The notes under the pieces are model-generated. The model did not search any database and was not told the origin of the DNA. It worked only from the letters and a program-made list of their open reading frames with translations. A DNA stretch of 52,268 nt from Eubacterium sp. (GTDB taxonomy: Bacteria; Bacillota; Clostridia; Lachnospirales; Lachnospiraceae). Made by a program: the position numbers and the translations under genes. Of this stretch, positions 17,347 through 26,497 are shown piece after piece (position 1 is the stretch's first letter; each line of letters begins with the position of its first letter). The stretch is from the NCBI GenBank assembly GCA_022764165.1, contig JALERM010000138.1, positions 1 through 52,268 on the forward strand. The letters run 5' to 3'.

Positions 17347-17357
17347 AGGAGGAGACT

Positions 17358-18314
17358 ATGGCTGCTATAGAAAAAAGAAAAAAAGAAAAAGTAACAGAAA
17401 TGAAAGTGAAAATCACTTGGAAAGAAGTAAAAAGACAGAAGGCTCTGCTGATCTGGTCCGCCTTTATTGTATTGTATGGTGTGATTTTCTGCTATTTGCC
17501 ATTGGGAGGATGGCTGATGGCTTTCCAGGATTACCGTCCCAAGGATGGACTTCTGCATTCTCAGTTTGTAGGATTGGCAAAGTTCCAGCAGTTATTCTCT
17601 GATGCCACCTTTATCCGTGTAATTCGAAATACACTGGCTATGGGCGTGCTCAACCTGGTAGCAACCTTCTTTATGGCAATTTTATTTGCTATTTTGTTGA
17701 ACGATGTAAAATCTCAGGGTGGAAAAAAAGTAGTGCAGACAATCTCTTACCTGCCGCACTTCCTGTCCTGGATTATCGTAACTGGTATTCTGCATGACGC
17801 ACTGTCCGGAACGGGTATTGTGAATGAGCTTCTTTTGAAATTCGGTATTCTTGATCAGCCTCTGAATTTCTTCGCTCATCCAAAATTCTTCTGGCCAATC
17901 GTGGCATTTGCTAATGTATGGAAGGAAACAGGATGGAATGCCATTATTTATCTTTCTGCAATTACATCCATTGACCCTTCCCTTTATGAAGCGGCCAATA
18001 TTGATGGGGCCGGAAGATGGCAGAGAATCCGCTATATTACATTACCGGGAATCCGTCCGACTATTATGATTCTTCTTTTGATGAATGTAGGTAACGTATT
18101 AAATGCAGGTTTTGAAATCCAGTACCTGTTAGGTAATGGTCTGGTACAGAGCGTGGCACAGACAATTGATATTTACGTATTGAAATGGGGTATCAGCCAG
18201 AATGACTTTGCAATTGGTACTGCGGCAGGTATCTTCAAGAGTTTTGTCAGCATCGTGCTTGTTGTCATCGCCAATGAGATTGCAAAACGGACCGGTGACG
18301 AGCGGCTGTTTTAG
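17358..18314 (+). CDS. ABC sugar permease, LplB family
   Basis: A 318-residue inner-membrane permease with about six transmembrane segments. The cytoplasmic coupling loop is intact: EAANIDGAGRWQRIRYITLP near residue 215, the EAA motif that contacts the ATPase. The first helix (LIWSAFIVLYGVIFCYLPLG) and the YLPHFLSWIIVTGIL segment are typical of LplB/YtcP-type polysaccharide permeases. The start follows TTAGGAGGAGACT. It works with the permease at 18333 and the lipoprotein at 15598. No ATP-binding subunit is encoded in the window, so a shared MsmX-type ATPase elsewhere is presumably used. Confidence 0.93.
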   Translation: MAAIEKRKKEKVTEMKVKITWKEVKRQKALLIWSAFIVLYGVIFCYLPLGGWLMAFQDYRPKDGLLHSQFVGLAKFQQLFSDATFIRVIRNTLAMGVLNLVATFFMAILFAILLNDVKSQGGKKVVQTISYLPHFLSWIIVTGILHDALSGTGIVNELLLKFGILDQPLNFFAHPKFFWPIVAFANVWKETGWNAIIYLSAITSIDPSLYEAANIDGAGRWQRIRYITLPGIRPTIMILLLMNVGNVLNAGFEIQYLLGNGLVQSVAQTIDIYVLKWGISQNDFAIGTAAGIFKSFVSIVLVVIANEIAKRTGDERLF

Positions 18315-18332
18315 GAAAGGAGAAATCAGACT

Positions 18333-19232
18333 ATGGAAAAACTTCACAAAAGGAAACAAACATCGGTTGGGGATACCATCTTCGTGATATGTAATACCCT
18401 GTTCATGATTCTATTCGTGCTGATTACACTATATCCGATTCTGAATACAGTGGCAATTTCACTTAATGACGGTACGGATGCATTGAGGGGTGGGATTTAT
18501 CTGTGGCCCCGAAAATTTACCTGGAAGAACTATCTTACCGTTTTACAGAAAGATAACCTGTTGACAGGTGCTTATATTTCTGTGGCAAGAACAGTAGTTG
18601 GAACTTTGCTGGCCCTGATTGCCAATGCAATTCTGGCATTTATCGTCAGCAGAAAACGTTTCCTGTTCAAAAAACAGTTGTCACTGTTCTGGGTTATTAC
18701 CATGTATGTAAACGGTGGCATGATTCCAACATTCCTGCTGTACAAAAACCTGGGAATGACAAACAGTTTCTGGGTTTATGTAATTCCTGGTATGTTCAGT
18801 GCCTTTAATATGCTGGTTATCCGTACCTATATGAACGGTCTTCCGGAGAGTCTGGAAGAGTCTGCACAGCTTGATGGTGCCGGATACACAACGATTTTCT
18901 GGAAAATCACTTCACCGCTGTGTAAACCGGTGTATGCGACCGTAGCTTTGTTTGTGGCAGTTGGTCAGTGGAACTCCTGGTTCGATGCCATGCTGTACAA
19001 CCGTATGAGCCAACACCTGACAACCTTGCAGTATGAGTTGATGAAACTGCTTTCTTCCGTTACCAATCAGGGTAATTCTGCAGAAGCTATGAAAAATGCA
19101 GCAGGTGCAGTTACTCCAACATCTGTACGTGCAGCAGCTACCGTATTGACCATGTTGCCGATTATCTGCCTGTATCCGTTCCTTCAGAGATACTTTGTAG
19201 CCGGTCTGACCATCGGGGGAGTAAAGGAATAA
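18333..19232 (+). CDS. ABC sugar permease, YtcP/LplC family
   Basis: A 299-residue permease, the second membrane subunit of the importer. It has about six hydrophobic helices, beginning TIFVICNTLFMILFVLITLY. The EAA coupling motif is ESAQLDGAGYTTIFWKITSP near residue 172, and a WNSWFDAM segment typical of this branch follows. A GGAAAGGAG site precedes the ATG, 18 nt after the LplB gene. It ends in the usual LQRYFVAGLTIGGVKE tail. The substrate is inferred from context to be xylo-oligosaccharides. Confidence 0.93.
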   Translation: MEKLHKRKQTSVGDTIFVICNTLFMILFVLITLYPILNTVAISLNDGTDALRGGIYLWPRKFTWKNYLTVLQKDNLLTGAYISVARTVVGTLLALIANAILAFIVSRKRFLFKKQLSLFWVITMYVNGGMIPTFLLYKNLGMTNSFWVYVIPGMFSAFNMLVIRTYMNGLPESLEESAQLDGAGYTTIFWKITSPLCKPVYATVALFVAVGQWNSWFDAMLYNRMSQHLTTLQYELMKLLSSVTNQGNSAEAMKNAAGAVTPTSVRAAATVLTMLPIICLYPFLQRYFVAGLTIGGVKE

Positions 19233-19254
19233 GGAGTAAAGGAATAAGATAAAG

Positions 19255-20403
19255 ATGGAAAAGGGTGCCGTTTACACAGGAATTTATCCAAATATATTCG
19301 AATTAGCCGGATATGAGAAAAAGGAAATAGAAAGTAGATTAGATCAAATATTTCAGACTCTTTTTTATGGGAGTGATGAGGAAAGAATTTATCATCCCGT
19401 CGGTTGTGATCTTGGATACATAGAGGATACCGGTAATCTGGATGCACGTACGGAAGGCATGTCTTATGGCATGATGATGTGCGTGCAGATGAATAAAAAA
19501 GAAGAGTTTGACAGGATATGGAAATGGGCAAGAACCTATATGTATATGGCTGAAGGTGAAAATGCCGGATATTTTGCATGGTCTTGTGGAACAGATGGCA
19601 CAAGAAACGCTGATGGCCCGGCACCGGACGGAGAAGAGTTCTTTGCAATGGCATTATTTTTTGCCTCACATCGCTGGGGCGACGGAGAAGGAATTTTTGC
19701 TTATAGCGAAGAGGCAAAAAAATTGCTGCATACTTGTATTCATAAAGGAGAAAACGGAGAACCGGGACGTGCCATGTGGGATTCCAAGAATTACCTGATT
19801 CGTTTTATTACTGAAGTGGATTTTTCGGATCCTTCCTACCATCTGCCTCATTTTTATGAATTATTTGCACAGTGGTCCTTCGAGGAAGACCGTTCTTTCT
19901 GGAAGAAAGCGGCGAAGGCAAGCAGGGATTACCTGAAGAAGGCATGTCACCCTGTGACCGGCTTGTGTGCAGAATATGCAGAGTATGATGGAACCCCCTA
20001 TACAAAAGGGCAGAATATCTGGGGGAGACATGACTGGTATTACAGTGATGCCTATCGTACGATTGCTAATATTGCTCTGGATCATGTCTGGTTTGGAACA
20101 GATGAGTGGGAAGTGGAAGAGGGAAGACGTTTTCTGGAATTTTTCTGTGAGACAGCAGGAGAGGAACATCAGGATGGGATTTTTGCCATTGATGGTACGG
20201 TAATCCCCGGAAAAGCTTTGCATCCGGTGGCCATGACAGCAGTGAATGCACAGGCAGGATTGCTGGTACAAAATGAGCATGCCCTTGCCTGTGTCCGCAA
20301 GTTTTGGAATACACCTCTGCGTACAGGAAACAGAAGATATTATGATAATTGCCTTTATTTCTTCGCTTTTCTTGCATTAAGTGGAAATTATAGAATCTAT
20401 TAA
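19255..20403 (+). CDS. GH8 reducing-end xylose-releasing exo-oligoxylanase
   Basis: A 382-residue enzyme of the Rex branch of GH8, which cuts xylose from the reducing end of xylo-oligosaccharides. The acid residue is Glu67 in LDARTEGMSYGMM and the probable base is Asp265 in WYYSDAYRTIANIA; these lie close to the positions reported for Bacillus Rex enzymes. The size fits the family and there is no signal peptide. It sits 22 nt after the permease gene with a weak AAGGAATAAG site. It complements the beta-xylosidases, which work from the other chain end. Endoxylanase activity is less likely given this branch. Confidence 0.9.
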   Translation: MEKGAVYTGIYPNIFELAGYEKKEIESRLDQIFQTLFYGSDEERIYHPVGCDLGYIEDTGNLDARTEGMSYGMMMCVQMNKKEEFDRIWKWARTYMYMAEGENAGYFAWSCGTDGTRNADGPAPDGEEFFAMALFFASHRWGDGEGIFAYSEEAKKLLHTCIHKGENGEPGRAMWDSKNYLIRFITEVDFSDPSYHLPHFYELFAQWSFEEDRSFWKKAAKASRDYLKKACHPVTGLCAEYAEYDGTPYTKGQNIWGRHDWYYSDAYRTIANIALDHVWFGTDEWEVEEGRRFLEFFCETAGEEHQDGIFAIDGTVIPGKALHPVAMTAVNAQAGLLVQNEHALACVRKFWNTPLRTGNRRYYDNCLYFFAFLALSGNYRIY

Positions 20404-20417
20404 CAGGAGATATTATT

Positions 20418-21980
20418 ATGCATTATGCTAACAATCCAATTTTACCGGGTTTTCGTCCTGATCCTTCCATCTGCAGAGTGGGAGATGATTATTATCTTGT
20501 AACATCAAGCTTTGCTTATTTTCCTGGTGTTCCTGTTTATCACAGCAAAGATCTGGCTAACTGGGAGCAGATCGGTCATGTGCTTACCCGAGAGTCACAG
20601 CTCCATCTGGAAAATGCCGGACATTCCAGGGGAATCTATGCACCGACCCTAAGGTATTTTCAGGGACGCTATTACATGATTACAACAAATGTTTCACATC
20701 GAGACAATTTTATTGTAACTGCTGAAAGCCCGGAGGGTCCCTGGTCTGATCCTTATTATCTGGATGAAGATGCTCCGGGGATTGATCCCAGTCTGTTCTT
20801 TGACGAAGATGAAGATGGAACAGTTCATTGCTATTATGTAGGAACAAGACCAAACCAGAAGCACGGAGTTCGTTATAATGGGGACTGGGAGATATGGGTT
20901 CAGGAACTTGATTTGAAGACCATGGAGCTTATTGGTGAAAGCAAAAAAATCTGGAAAGGTGCCATGCATCATGTGATCTGGCCGGAAGGACCTCACCTTT
21001 ACAAAAAGGATGGTTATTATTATCTGATGAATGCTGAGGGAGGTACAGGACCAAATCACAGTATGACGATTTCCAGAAGCAGAAGTGTGTGGGGACCATA
21101 TGAGGGCAATCCCAATAACCCTATTCTGACTCATCGTCATCTGGGAAATGATTATCCCATCACTGCTGTGGGTCATGGTGATCTGGTGGACGATGGCCAT
21201 GGAAACTGGTATGTGGTTATGCTGGGTTCCAGAAAATGCGAAGGCTATGTAAATACAGGTCGCGATACATTTCTTGCGAAAGTGACATGGGAAGATGGAT
21301 GGCCTGTTGTGAATCCGGGAGTCGGTATGCTGGAGTCGGTAGTCGAACTTCCGGGAGATGGGGCAGAAATGAAACCTGAAAGCCAGGTATACCATTTCTT
21401 CGAGAAGAAACTCCCGATGGAATGCATGACTCTTCGGAAGCCTCTTTGGGAAAAATACGATCTTTTCCAGAGAAGTGGATATCTGAGACTTCCGACTTTG
21501 CCGCAGACATTAAATGAAACATCCTGTCCTGCTTTCGTTGCTGTAAGACAGAAGGAATATCTGTATCTTGCATCTGCGGGAATAGAGTTTTCCCCCTGTG
21601 TAAATGGGGAGGAAGCTGGTCTTGCCATTCTGTGTGATGAGACACATCATGTTCGGTTTACCAAAATGATGTGTGACGGTAAGGTGCAGCTGGTACTCAA
21701 TCGTCGTCTGGGTGACAAAGAAGAAAAACTGGCTGCTGAAGAAATCGAAGACGGATTTGTAACTCTGGAAATCAGAGGCAGAGGACAGAAGACAGATTTC
21801 TACTATAAAGTTCAGGGAAAAGAAAAGATGCTGCTTGTTTCTGATGTGGATATGACAGGATTGAGTACTGAACTGGCGGGCGGTTTTACAGGTTGCTGCC
21901 TGGGAATGTATGCATCCTCTAATGGTGAAATTTCAGAAAATCATGCGGACTTTGCATGGATGGCTATTGAAAACCAGTAA
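20418..21980 (+). CDS. GH43 beta-xylosidase / alpha-arabinofuranosidase (subfamily-11-like)
   Basis: A 520-residue enzyme with an N-terminal five-bladed propeller and a C-terminal beta-sandwich. The catalytic triad is readable: base Asp15 in PGFRPDPSICR, pKa-modulating Asp in GIDPSLFFDEDEDG and acid Glu in WPEGPHLYKKDG. The sequence pattern (TSSFAYFPGVPVYHSKDL) matches XynB-type beta-xylosidases. It starts 14 nt after the GH8 gene with an ACAGGAGA site and has no signal peptide. The expected job is cytoplasmic hydrolysis of xylo-oligosaccharides, possibly with arabinofuranosidase activity. A strong terminator follows. Confidence 0.92.
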   Translation: MHYANNPILPGFRPDPSICRVGDDYYLVTSSFAYFPGVPVYHSKDLANWEQIGHVLTRESQLHLENAGHSRGIYAPTLRYFQGRYYMITTNVSHRDNFIVTAESPEGPWSDPYYLDEDAPGIDPSLFFDEDEDGTVHCYYVGTRPNQKHGVRYNGDWEIWVQELDLKTMELIGESKKIWKGAMHHVIWPEGPHLYKKDGYYYLMNAEGGTGPNHSMTISRSRSVWGPYEGNPNNPILTHRHLGNDYPITAVGHGDLVDDGHGNWYVVMLGSRKCEGYVNTGRDTFLAKVTWEDGWPVVNPGVGMLESVVELPGDGAEMKPESQVYHFFEKKLPMECMTLRKPLWEKYDLFQRSGYLRLPTLPQTLNETSCPAFVAVRQKEYLYLASAGIEFSPCVNGEEAGLAILCDETHHVRFTKMMCDGKVQLVLNRRLGDKEEKLAAEEIEDGFVTLEIRGRGQKTDFYYKVQGKEKMLLVSDVDMTGLSTELAGGFTGCCLGMYASSNGEISENHADFAWMAIENQ

Positions 21981-22016
21981 GAGTATCCGTTATAATAATT
22001 AAAGATTCTAAGCTGT

Positions 22017-22058
22017 GTACCCGGAAATTCCAGCGGAATTTCCGGGTACTATTATCTT
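22017..22058 (+). terminator. Terminator of the transporter-GH8-GH43 operon
   Basis: GTACCCGGAAATTCC (22017-22031) and GGAATTTCCGGGTAC (22035-22049) form a perfect 15-bp stem with a 3-nt loop, followed by TATTATCTT. It is the strongest hairpin in the locus and marks the end of the main xylan operon. Confidence 0.88.
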
Positions 22059-22065
22059 GAAAAGG

Positions 22066-22129
22066 GTGTCATGTTATGCAAAGCATGGTGCACCCCTCAT
22101 AGCAGGTACACCGAAGCATACTTTAATTT
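22066..22129 (+). repeat. REP-like intergenic repeat, degenerate copy
   Basis: The stretch shares ATGCAAAGCATG, a downstream GCAC..C..CA.AGCA.GTAC.CCGA core and a final TACTT.AATTT with 48710-48768. Both copies come just after a terminator and a TATCTTGAAA segment. The nested hairpins of the other copy are partly lost here. Confidence 0.55.
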
Positions 22130-22149
22130 CTAAGAGAGGAAACGGATAT

Positions 22150-22582
22150 ATGAGAAAGTACTGGAAACTATGAAGCAAATGCTTTGATTCCGGTTGATGA
22201 GTATTGGGATGAATATCCGAATCTGCGCAGTTATTTTACTGATAGTCAGTGGGAGCTGTTAAAACAGGAGGATGTGAAAGAATGTTTGTCAGCGTATGGA
22301 TGTAATGACTATGTAGATATGCTGGGAAATCATGATATACCGGGAGAGTGGTTTCCCGTGTATGCCTATGCGGATATTCTGACAACAGGTTCTGAGGCAG
22401 GACTGGTATGGAAGAAAATGGATCAGGTTAAACGTGAATATCTGCCGCAGCTGGTTATGACAGAGGATTTTGATTCTATCTGGGAGAAGTATATGGAAAG
22501 TTACGAATCCGTTCATCCGGAGATATTTTTTGCAGAAATGCAGAAAGTAGTGGATGAGCGGATGGGAAACAAAAGTGAATGA
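22150..22582 (+). pseudogene. Decayed second solute-binding-protein gene
   Basis: A relic of a paralogue of the lipoprotein at 15598. A start (ATGAGAAAG) with a purine-rich site remains at 22150. The sequence then jumps to NYEANALIPVDEYWDEYPNL, matching LYDAGALVALDDYIDQYPNI of the intact protein, and after LKQED jumps again to VKECLSAYGCNDYVDML, matching VKTCFAAYGAETYVDML. The C-terminal 100 residues are continuous to the stop. The signal peptide, much of the N-lobe and about 360 central residues are missing, and the start is out of frame with the rest. It probably once preceded its own permeases and served the GH43 gene that follows. Confidence 0.85.
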
Positions 22583-22601
22583 TGACAAGGAGACTTATAC
22601 A

Positions 22602-24164
22602 ATGAAAAATTTTTACAATCCATTAATTGGCATGGACTATCCGGATCCTGATCTGATACGCGTGGGGGATACCTGGTATATGATCAGTACAACCATGCAC
22701 TTTATGCCGGGGGGTGAGATTCTTCGTTCTTATAATCTGACAGATTGGGAGCGTGTGGGTTACGTTTTTGATGATCTGGATCATACACCGGCACAGTGTA
22801 TGGAGAATGGAGAAAATATTTACGGACAGGGTATGTGGGCAGCATCCCTGCGGTATCATAATGGCATATTCTATGTGTGTTTTGTTGCCAATGATACCCA
22901 TCGAACTTATCTGTATCAGTCAGAAAATATAGAAGGGCCGTGGAAAAAACAGTATATCGAAGGATTTTACCATGACTGCTCTCTTTTGTTTGATGATGAC
23001 AGAGTTTATATTGTATATGGAAATACACAGATTTATATTACAGAATTAACTGCTGATCTGAGCAGACCGAAACCTGGAGGATTGCACAGAAAGATAATTG
23101 AGGATACAGGAAATGTGCGTCTGGGATATGAAGGAGCTCATGCATATAAAATTAACGGTAAGTATTATGTATTTCTGATTCACTGGCCCAATGGCGGAGC
23201 GGGAAGAAGAACAGAAGCATGTTTTGTTTCAGATAGTCTGGAGAGTGAGTTTATCGGACGGGATATACTGGATGATGATCGGGGATATTTCAATTGCGGT
23301 GTGGCACAGGGGGGAATTGTAGATACACCGGAAGGTGAATGGTATGCCTTCCTTTTTCAGGATTCTGGAGCGACAGGGAGAATCCCGATTCTCGTTCCGG
23401 TAGATTTTACTCATGGATTCCCGGAATTTGGAAGTAATGGAGAAATAGTAGAACCGATTTTACTGAGGGACAGAAAACCGGAATATGTATACGAACCCCT
23501 GACTGCGAATGACAAGTTTCAGTATAAAAAGGAAGGTGGAAAAATATCGATTCATAAAGCATGGCAGTGGAATCATGTGCCAGATTATCGTCTGGTTGAC
23601 TGTGATGAAAATGGAGGATTAAAACTAACTGCCGGTTCTTTGTGCCAGGATTTGTGTGAAGCACGAAATACATTAACGCAGAGAATGATCTGGCCCGGGT
23701 GCCGTGCTTCAGTTGTAATTGATGGGTCTGATTTAAACAATGGTGATTATGCTGGTATCTGTGCACTTCAGGGTTGTTATGGAATGATTGCAATAACACG
23801 TGAGGCAGATCAGTATTATCTGGTTATGCGTGCCGGGAGTCCTGCTGATGACAGTCGATATCCTGTCATCCAAAAAGGTGAAAACCCTGAGGAACATGAG
23901 AGGGTTAAGATGGATTGCCCGATTGCTCATCTGGAACTTTCTGTTGATTTTTCTGATATGAAAGATATTGTAGTTTTTCGATATTGGAGTCATGGCGAGT
24001 GGAAAAGATTAGGGAGCGTACATAAATTGTATTTCAAGCTGGATCATTTTACAGGGTGCAGAGTTGGACTGTTTTGTTATGCCTCAGAGCAAACAGGGGG
24101 AACTGCAGTGTTTCATGATTTTACATTGCAGAATTTATGTATTGACAACCGATACCAGCCTTAG
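22602..24164 (+). CDS. GH43 alpha-L-arabinofuranosidase / xylosidase (subfamily-12-like)
   Basis: A 520-residue GH43 enzyme of a different branch from the one at 20418. The base is Asp15 in MDYPDPDLIR, the modulating Asp lies in HDCSLLFDDDRVY and the acid Glu in GYEGAHAYKING; a C-terminal beta-sandwich (LELSVDFSDM) follows. Related subfamily-12 enzymes remove arabinose from arabinoxylan oligosaccharides, which would complete debranching here. The ATG at 22602 follows ACAAGGAGAC; an in-frame extension to 22554 overlaps the preceding relic and is not preferred. There is no signal peptide. It may be expressed from the promoter left by the decayed binding-protein gene. Confidence 0.9.
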   Translation: MKNFYNPLIGMDYPDPDLIRVGDTWYMISTTMHFMPGGEILRSYNLTDWERVGYVFDDLDHTPAQCMENGENIYGQGMWAASLRYHNGIFYVCFVANDTHRTYLYQSENIEGPWKKQYIEGFYHDCSLLFDDDRVYIVYGNTQIYITELTADLSRPKPGGLHRKIIEDTGNVRLGYEGAHAYKINGKYYVFLIHWPNGGAGRRTEACFVSDSLESEFIGRDILDDDRGYFNCGVAQGGIVDTPEGEWYAFLFQDSGATGRIPILVPVDFTHGFPEFGSNGEIVEPILLRDRKPEYVYEPLTANDKFQYKKEGGKISIHKAWQWNHVPDYRLVDCDENGGLKLTAGSLCQDLCEARNTLTQRMIWPGCRASVVIDGSDLNNGDYAGICALQGCYGMIAITREADQYYLVMRAGSPADDSRYPVIQKGENPEEHERVKMDCPIAHLELSVDFSDMKDIVVFRYWSHGEWKRLGSVHKLYFKLDHFTGCRVGLFCYASEQTGGTAVFHDFTLQNLCIDNRYQP

Positions 24165-24175
24165 TATTATTACTA

Positions 24176-24208
24176 ATAAGTAGAGATAAATTGATTACTT
24201 CTACTTAT
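24176..24208. promoter_or_regulatory. AT-rich inverted repeat before purE
   Basis: ATAAGTAGA (24176-24184) and TCTACTTAT (24200-24208) are perfect 9-bp arms around a 15-nt spacer, in the 85-nt gap before purE. It could be a weak terminator for the GH43 gene or a protein-binding site for purine control. No purine or PRPP riboswitch core is recognisable. Confidence 0.35.
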
Positions 24209-24249
24209 AAGTATGGCTAATCAATATTTATGAGCAAAGGAGACAAAAA

Positions 24250-24756
24250 ATGGCAAAAGTAGGAATTGTTATGGGAAGTGATTCTGATATGCCTGTGATG
24301 AGCAAAGCCGCAGGTATGTTGGAAAAATTAGGCGTAGACTATGAAATGACCATTATTTCTGCACACAGAGAGCCGGATGTGTTTTTTGAATATGCAAAGA
24401 CTGCAGAAGAGAAAGGATTTAAAGTGATCATCGCAGGAGCAGGTATGGCTGCCCATCTGCCAGGTATGTGTGCCGCTATTTTCCCGATGCCGGTTATCGG
24501 TATTCCGATGCATACAACTTCACTGGGAGGAAGAGATTCTCTGTATTCCATCGTACAGATGCCGACGGGCATTCCGGTAGCAACTGTTGCAATCAACGGA
24601 GGAGCTAACGCAGGTATTCTGGCTGCCAAGATTCTGGCTACTTCTGATCCGGAACTGCTGGAACGTCTCAAAGCTTATTCTGAGGAAATGAAGAATGAAG
24701 TAGTTGCCAAAGACGCAAAGCTTCAGGAAGTTGGATATAAAAATTATGTAAAATAG
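24250..24756 (+). CDS. purE: PurE, AIR carboxylation step of purine synthesis
   Basis: A 168-residue PurE protein, acting at the carboxyaminoimidazole ribonucleotide step. The N-terminal phosphate-binding loop is [20 protein letters not shown] and the active-site block is [13 protein letters not shown], followed by [15 protein letters not shown] and the [15 protein letters not shown] loop. No purK is present in the window, so whether it acts as an N5-CAIR mutase or directly on AIR and CO2 is open. AAAGGAGAC precedes the ATG. It is first in a purE-purM-purN-purD run. Confidence 0.95.
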   Translation: MAKVGIVMGSDSDMPVMSKAAGMLEKLGVDYEMTIISAHREPDVFFEYAKTAEEKGFKVIIAGAGMAAHLPGMCAAIFPMPVIGIPMHTTSLGGRDSLYSIVQMPTGIPVATVAINGGANAGILAAKILATSDPELLERLKAYSEEMKNEVVAKDAKLQEVGYKNYVK

Positions 24757-24833
24757 GAATGGTCCGGGACAATGCCTCCCGGCAATTTCTGATGACAAAG
24801 ATGTGTACCGTGGTGCGGAAAATGGAGGATACT

Positions 24834-25859
24834 ATGGATTATAAGAAAGCTGGAGTAGATATCGAAGCAGGCTACAAGTCAGTGGAACTGATGAAAGAAC
24901 ATGTAAAGAAAACCATGCGTGAAGAAGTTCTGGGAGGTCTTGGTGGATTTTCCGGTGCATTTTCTCTGGCAAAGATTAAAGAAATGGAAGAACCGGTACT
25001 GTTGTCCGGTACAGACGGATGCGGAACAAAAGTAAAACTGGCCATGATCATGGACAAACATGATACCATCGGTATTGATGCGGTTGCCATGTGTGTAAAC
25101 GATATTGCCTGTGCGGGCGGAGAACCGCTGTTTTTCCTGGATTATATTGCCTGCGGCAAAAACTATCCGGAAAAAATTGCTTCTATTGTAAAAGGTGTGG
25201 CAGATGGCTGTCTGCAGTCTGAAGCTGCCCTGATCGGCGGTGAGACAGCAGAGCATCCGGGCCTGATGCCGGAAGACGATTACGATCTGGCAGGATTTGC
25301 TGTTGGGGTCTGCGATAAAAAAGATATGATTACAGGTGAGAACCTGAAAGCAGGAGATGTGCTGATCGGAATGGCATCCTCCGGTGTACACAGCAACGGT
25401 TTTTCTCTGGTAAGAAAAGTATTTGAGATGACGAAAGAATCTCTGGATACTTATTATGATGAACTGGGCAAAACTCTGGGTGAAACTCTGCTTGCACCTA
25501 CAAGAATTTATGTAAAGGCACTGAAAAATATCAAAAATGCCGGTGTGACCGTAAAAGCCTGCAGCCATATCACAGGCGGTGGATTCTATGAAAATGTTCC
25601 GCGTATGCTGAAAGACGGTGTTCATGCTGTCATCGAAAAAGACAGCTATCCGGTTCCTCCGATCTTTCCGCTGATGGCTGAAAAAGGACAGATCGAAGAA
25701 CAGATGATGTACAATACATTCAACATGGGTATTGGTATGATCGTTGCTGTTGACCCGGCAGATGTGGATAAAGCAATGGAAGCAATCAAAGCATCCGGCG
25801 ATACTCCTTATGTAATCGGTAAGATTGAAGAGGGAGAAAAGGGAGTGACCTTATGTTAA
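24834..25859 (+). CDS. purM: PurM, phosphoribosylformylglycinamidine cyclo-ligase (AIR synthetase)
   Basis: A 341-residue ATP-dependent enzyme that closes the imidazole ring of AIR. Clear family blocks are [12 protein letters not shown] at the N-terminus, [31 protein letters not shown] and [14 protein letters not shown], with [16 protein letters not shown] in the C-terminal domain. The start at 24834 has GGAGG 7 nt upstream; an in-frame extension to 24759 lacks one. It overlaps purN by 7 nt, so translation is coupled. Confidence 0.96.
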   Translation: MDYKKAGVDIEAGYKSVELMKEHVKKTMREEVLGGLGGFSGAFSLAKIKEMEEPVLLSGTDGCGTKVKLAMIMDKHDTIGIDAVAMCVNDIACAGGEPLFFLDYIACGKNYPEKIASIVKGVADGCLQSEAALIGGETAEHPGLMPEDDYDLAGFAVGVCDKKDMITGENLKAGDVLIGMASSGVHSNGFSLVRKVFEMTKESLDTYYDELGKTLGETLLAPTRIYVKALKNIKNAGVTVKACSHITGGGFYENVPRMLKDGVHAVIEKDSYPVPPIFPLMAEKGQIEEQMMYNTFNMGIGMIVAVDPADVDKAMEAIKASGDTPYVIGKIEEGEKGVTLC

Positions 25860-26476
25860 AAATGGCAGTGCTGGTTTCCGGCGGCGGAACCAATCTTCAG
25901 GCTATTATCGATAAAATTGCAGACGGCGGGATTACCAATGCGGAAATTTCCGTCGTGATCAGCAATAATAAAAATGCCTATGCTCTGGAAAGAGCGAAAA
26001 AACATGGAATTGAAGCCCTGTGCATTTCCCCGAAGCAGTACGAAAGCAGACAGCAGTTTAATGAAGCACTTTTGGCTGCCATACAGTCCTATCAGGTGGA
26101 TCTGGTGGTACTGGCCGGATGTCTTGTAGTGATTCCAGAGATTATGGTAAAGGCATATCCGAATAAAATTATCAATATCCATCCGGCACTGATTCCGTCA
26201 TTTTGCGGAACCGGCTATTATGGATTGAAGGTACACGAAGCTGTTCTGGAGCGCGGTGTAAAAGTGACCGGAGCAACCGTACACTTTGTGGATGAAGGGA
26301 CAGATACCGGACCGATCATTCTGCAGAAAGCGGTGGAAGTACAGGCAGGAGATACACCGGAAGTACTGCAGCGCCGTGTCATGGAACAGGCAGAATGGGA
26401 AATCATGCCGAAAGCCATTGACCTGATTGCCAATGACAAAATTCAGGTAGTGGATGGACTGGTGAAAAGCAAATAA
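25853..26476 (+). CDS. purN: PurN, phosphoribosylglycinamide formyltransferase
   Basis: A 207-residue enzyme transferring formyl from 10-formyltetrahydrofolate to GAR. It has [15 protein letters not shown] at the substrate loop, the catalytic [11 protein letters not shown] block and [15 protein letters not shown]. The ATG at 25853 overlaps the end of purM by 7 nt; a second ATG at 25862 is possible. Length and motifs are complete. Confidence 0.95.
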   Translation: MLKMAVLVSGGGTNLQAIIDKIADGGITNAEISVVISNNKNAYALERAKKHGIEALCISPKQYESRQQFNEALLAAIQSYQVDLVVLAGCLVVIPEIMVKAYPNKIINIHPALIPSFCGTGYYGLKVHEAVLERGVKVTGATVHFVDEGTDTGPIILQKAVEVQAGDTPEVLQRRVMEQAEWEIMPKAIDLIANDKIQVVDGLVKSK

Positions 26477-26497
26477 AATCTGAAAGGACGGATGAAG

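Noticed and set aside
24165-24249. Purine riboswitch before purE
   Set aside because: The gap is only 85 nt and AT-rich, with a single simple inverted repeat; no purine-riboswitch core is recognisable.
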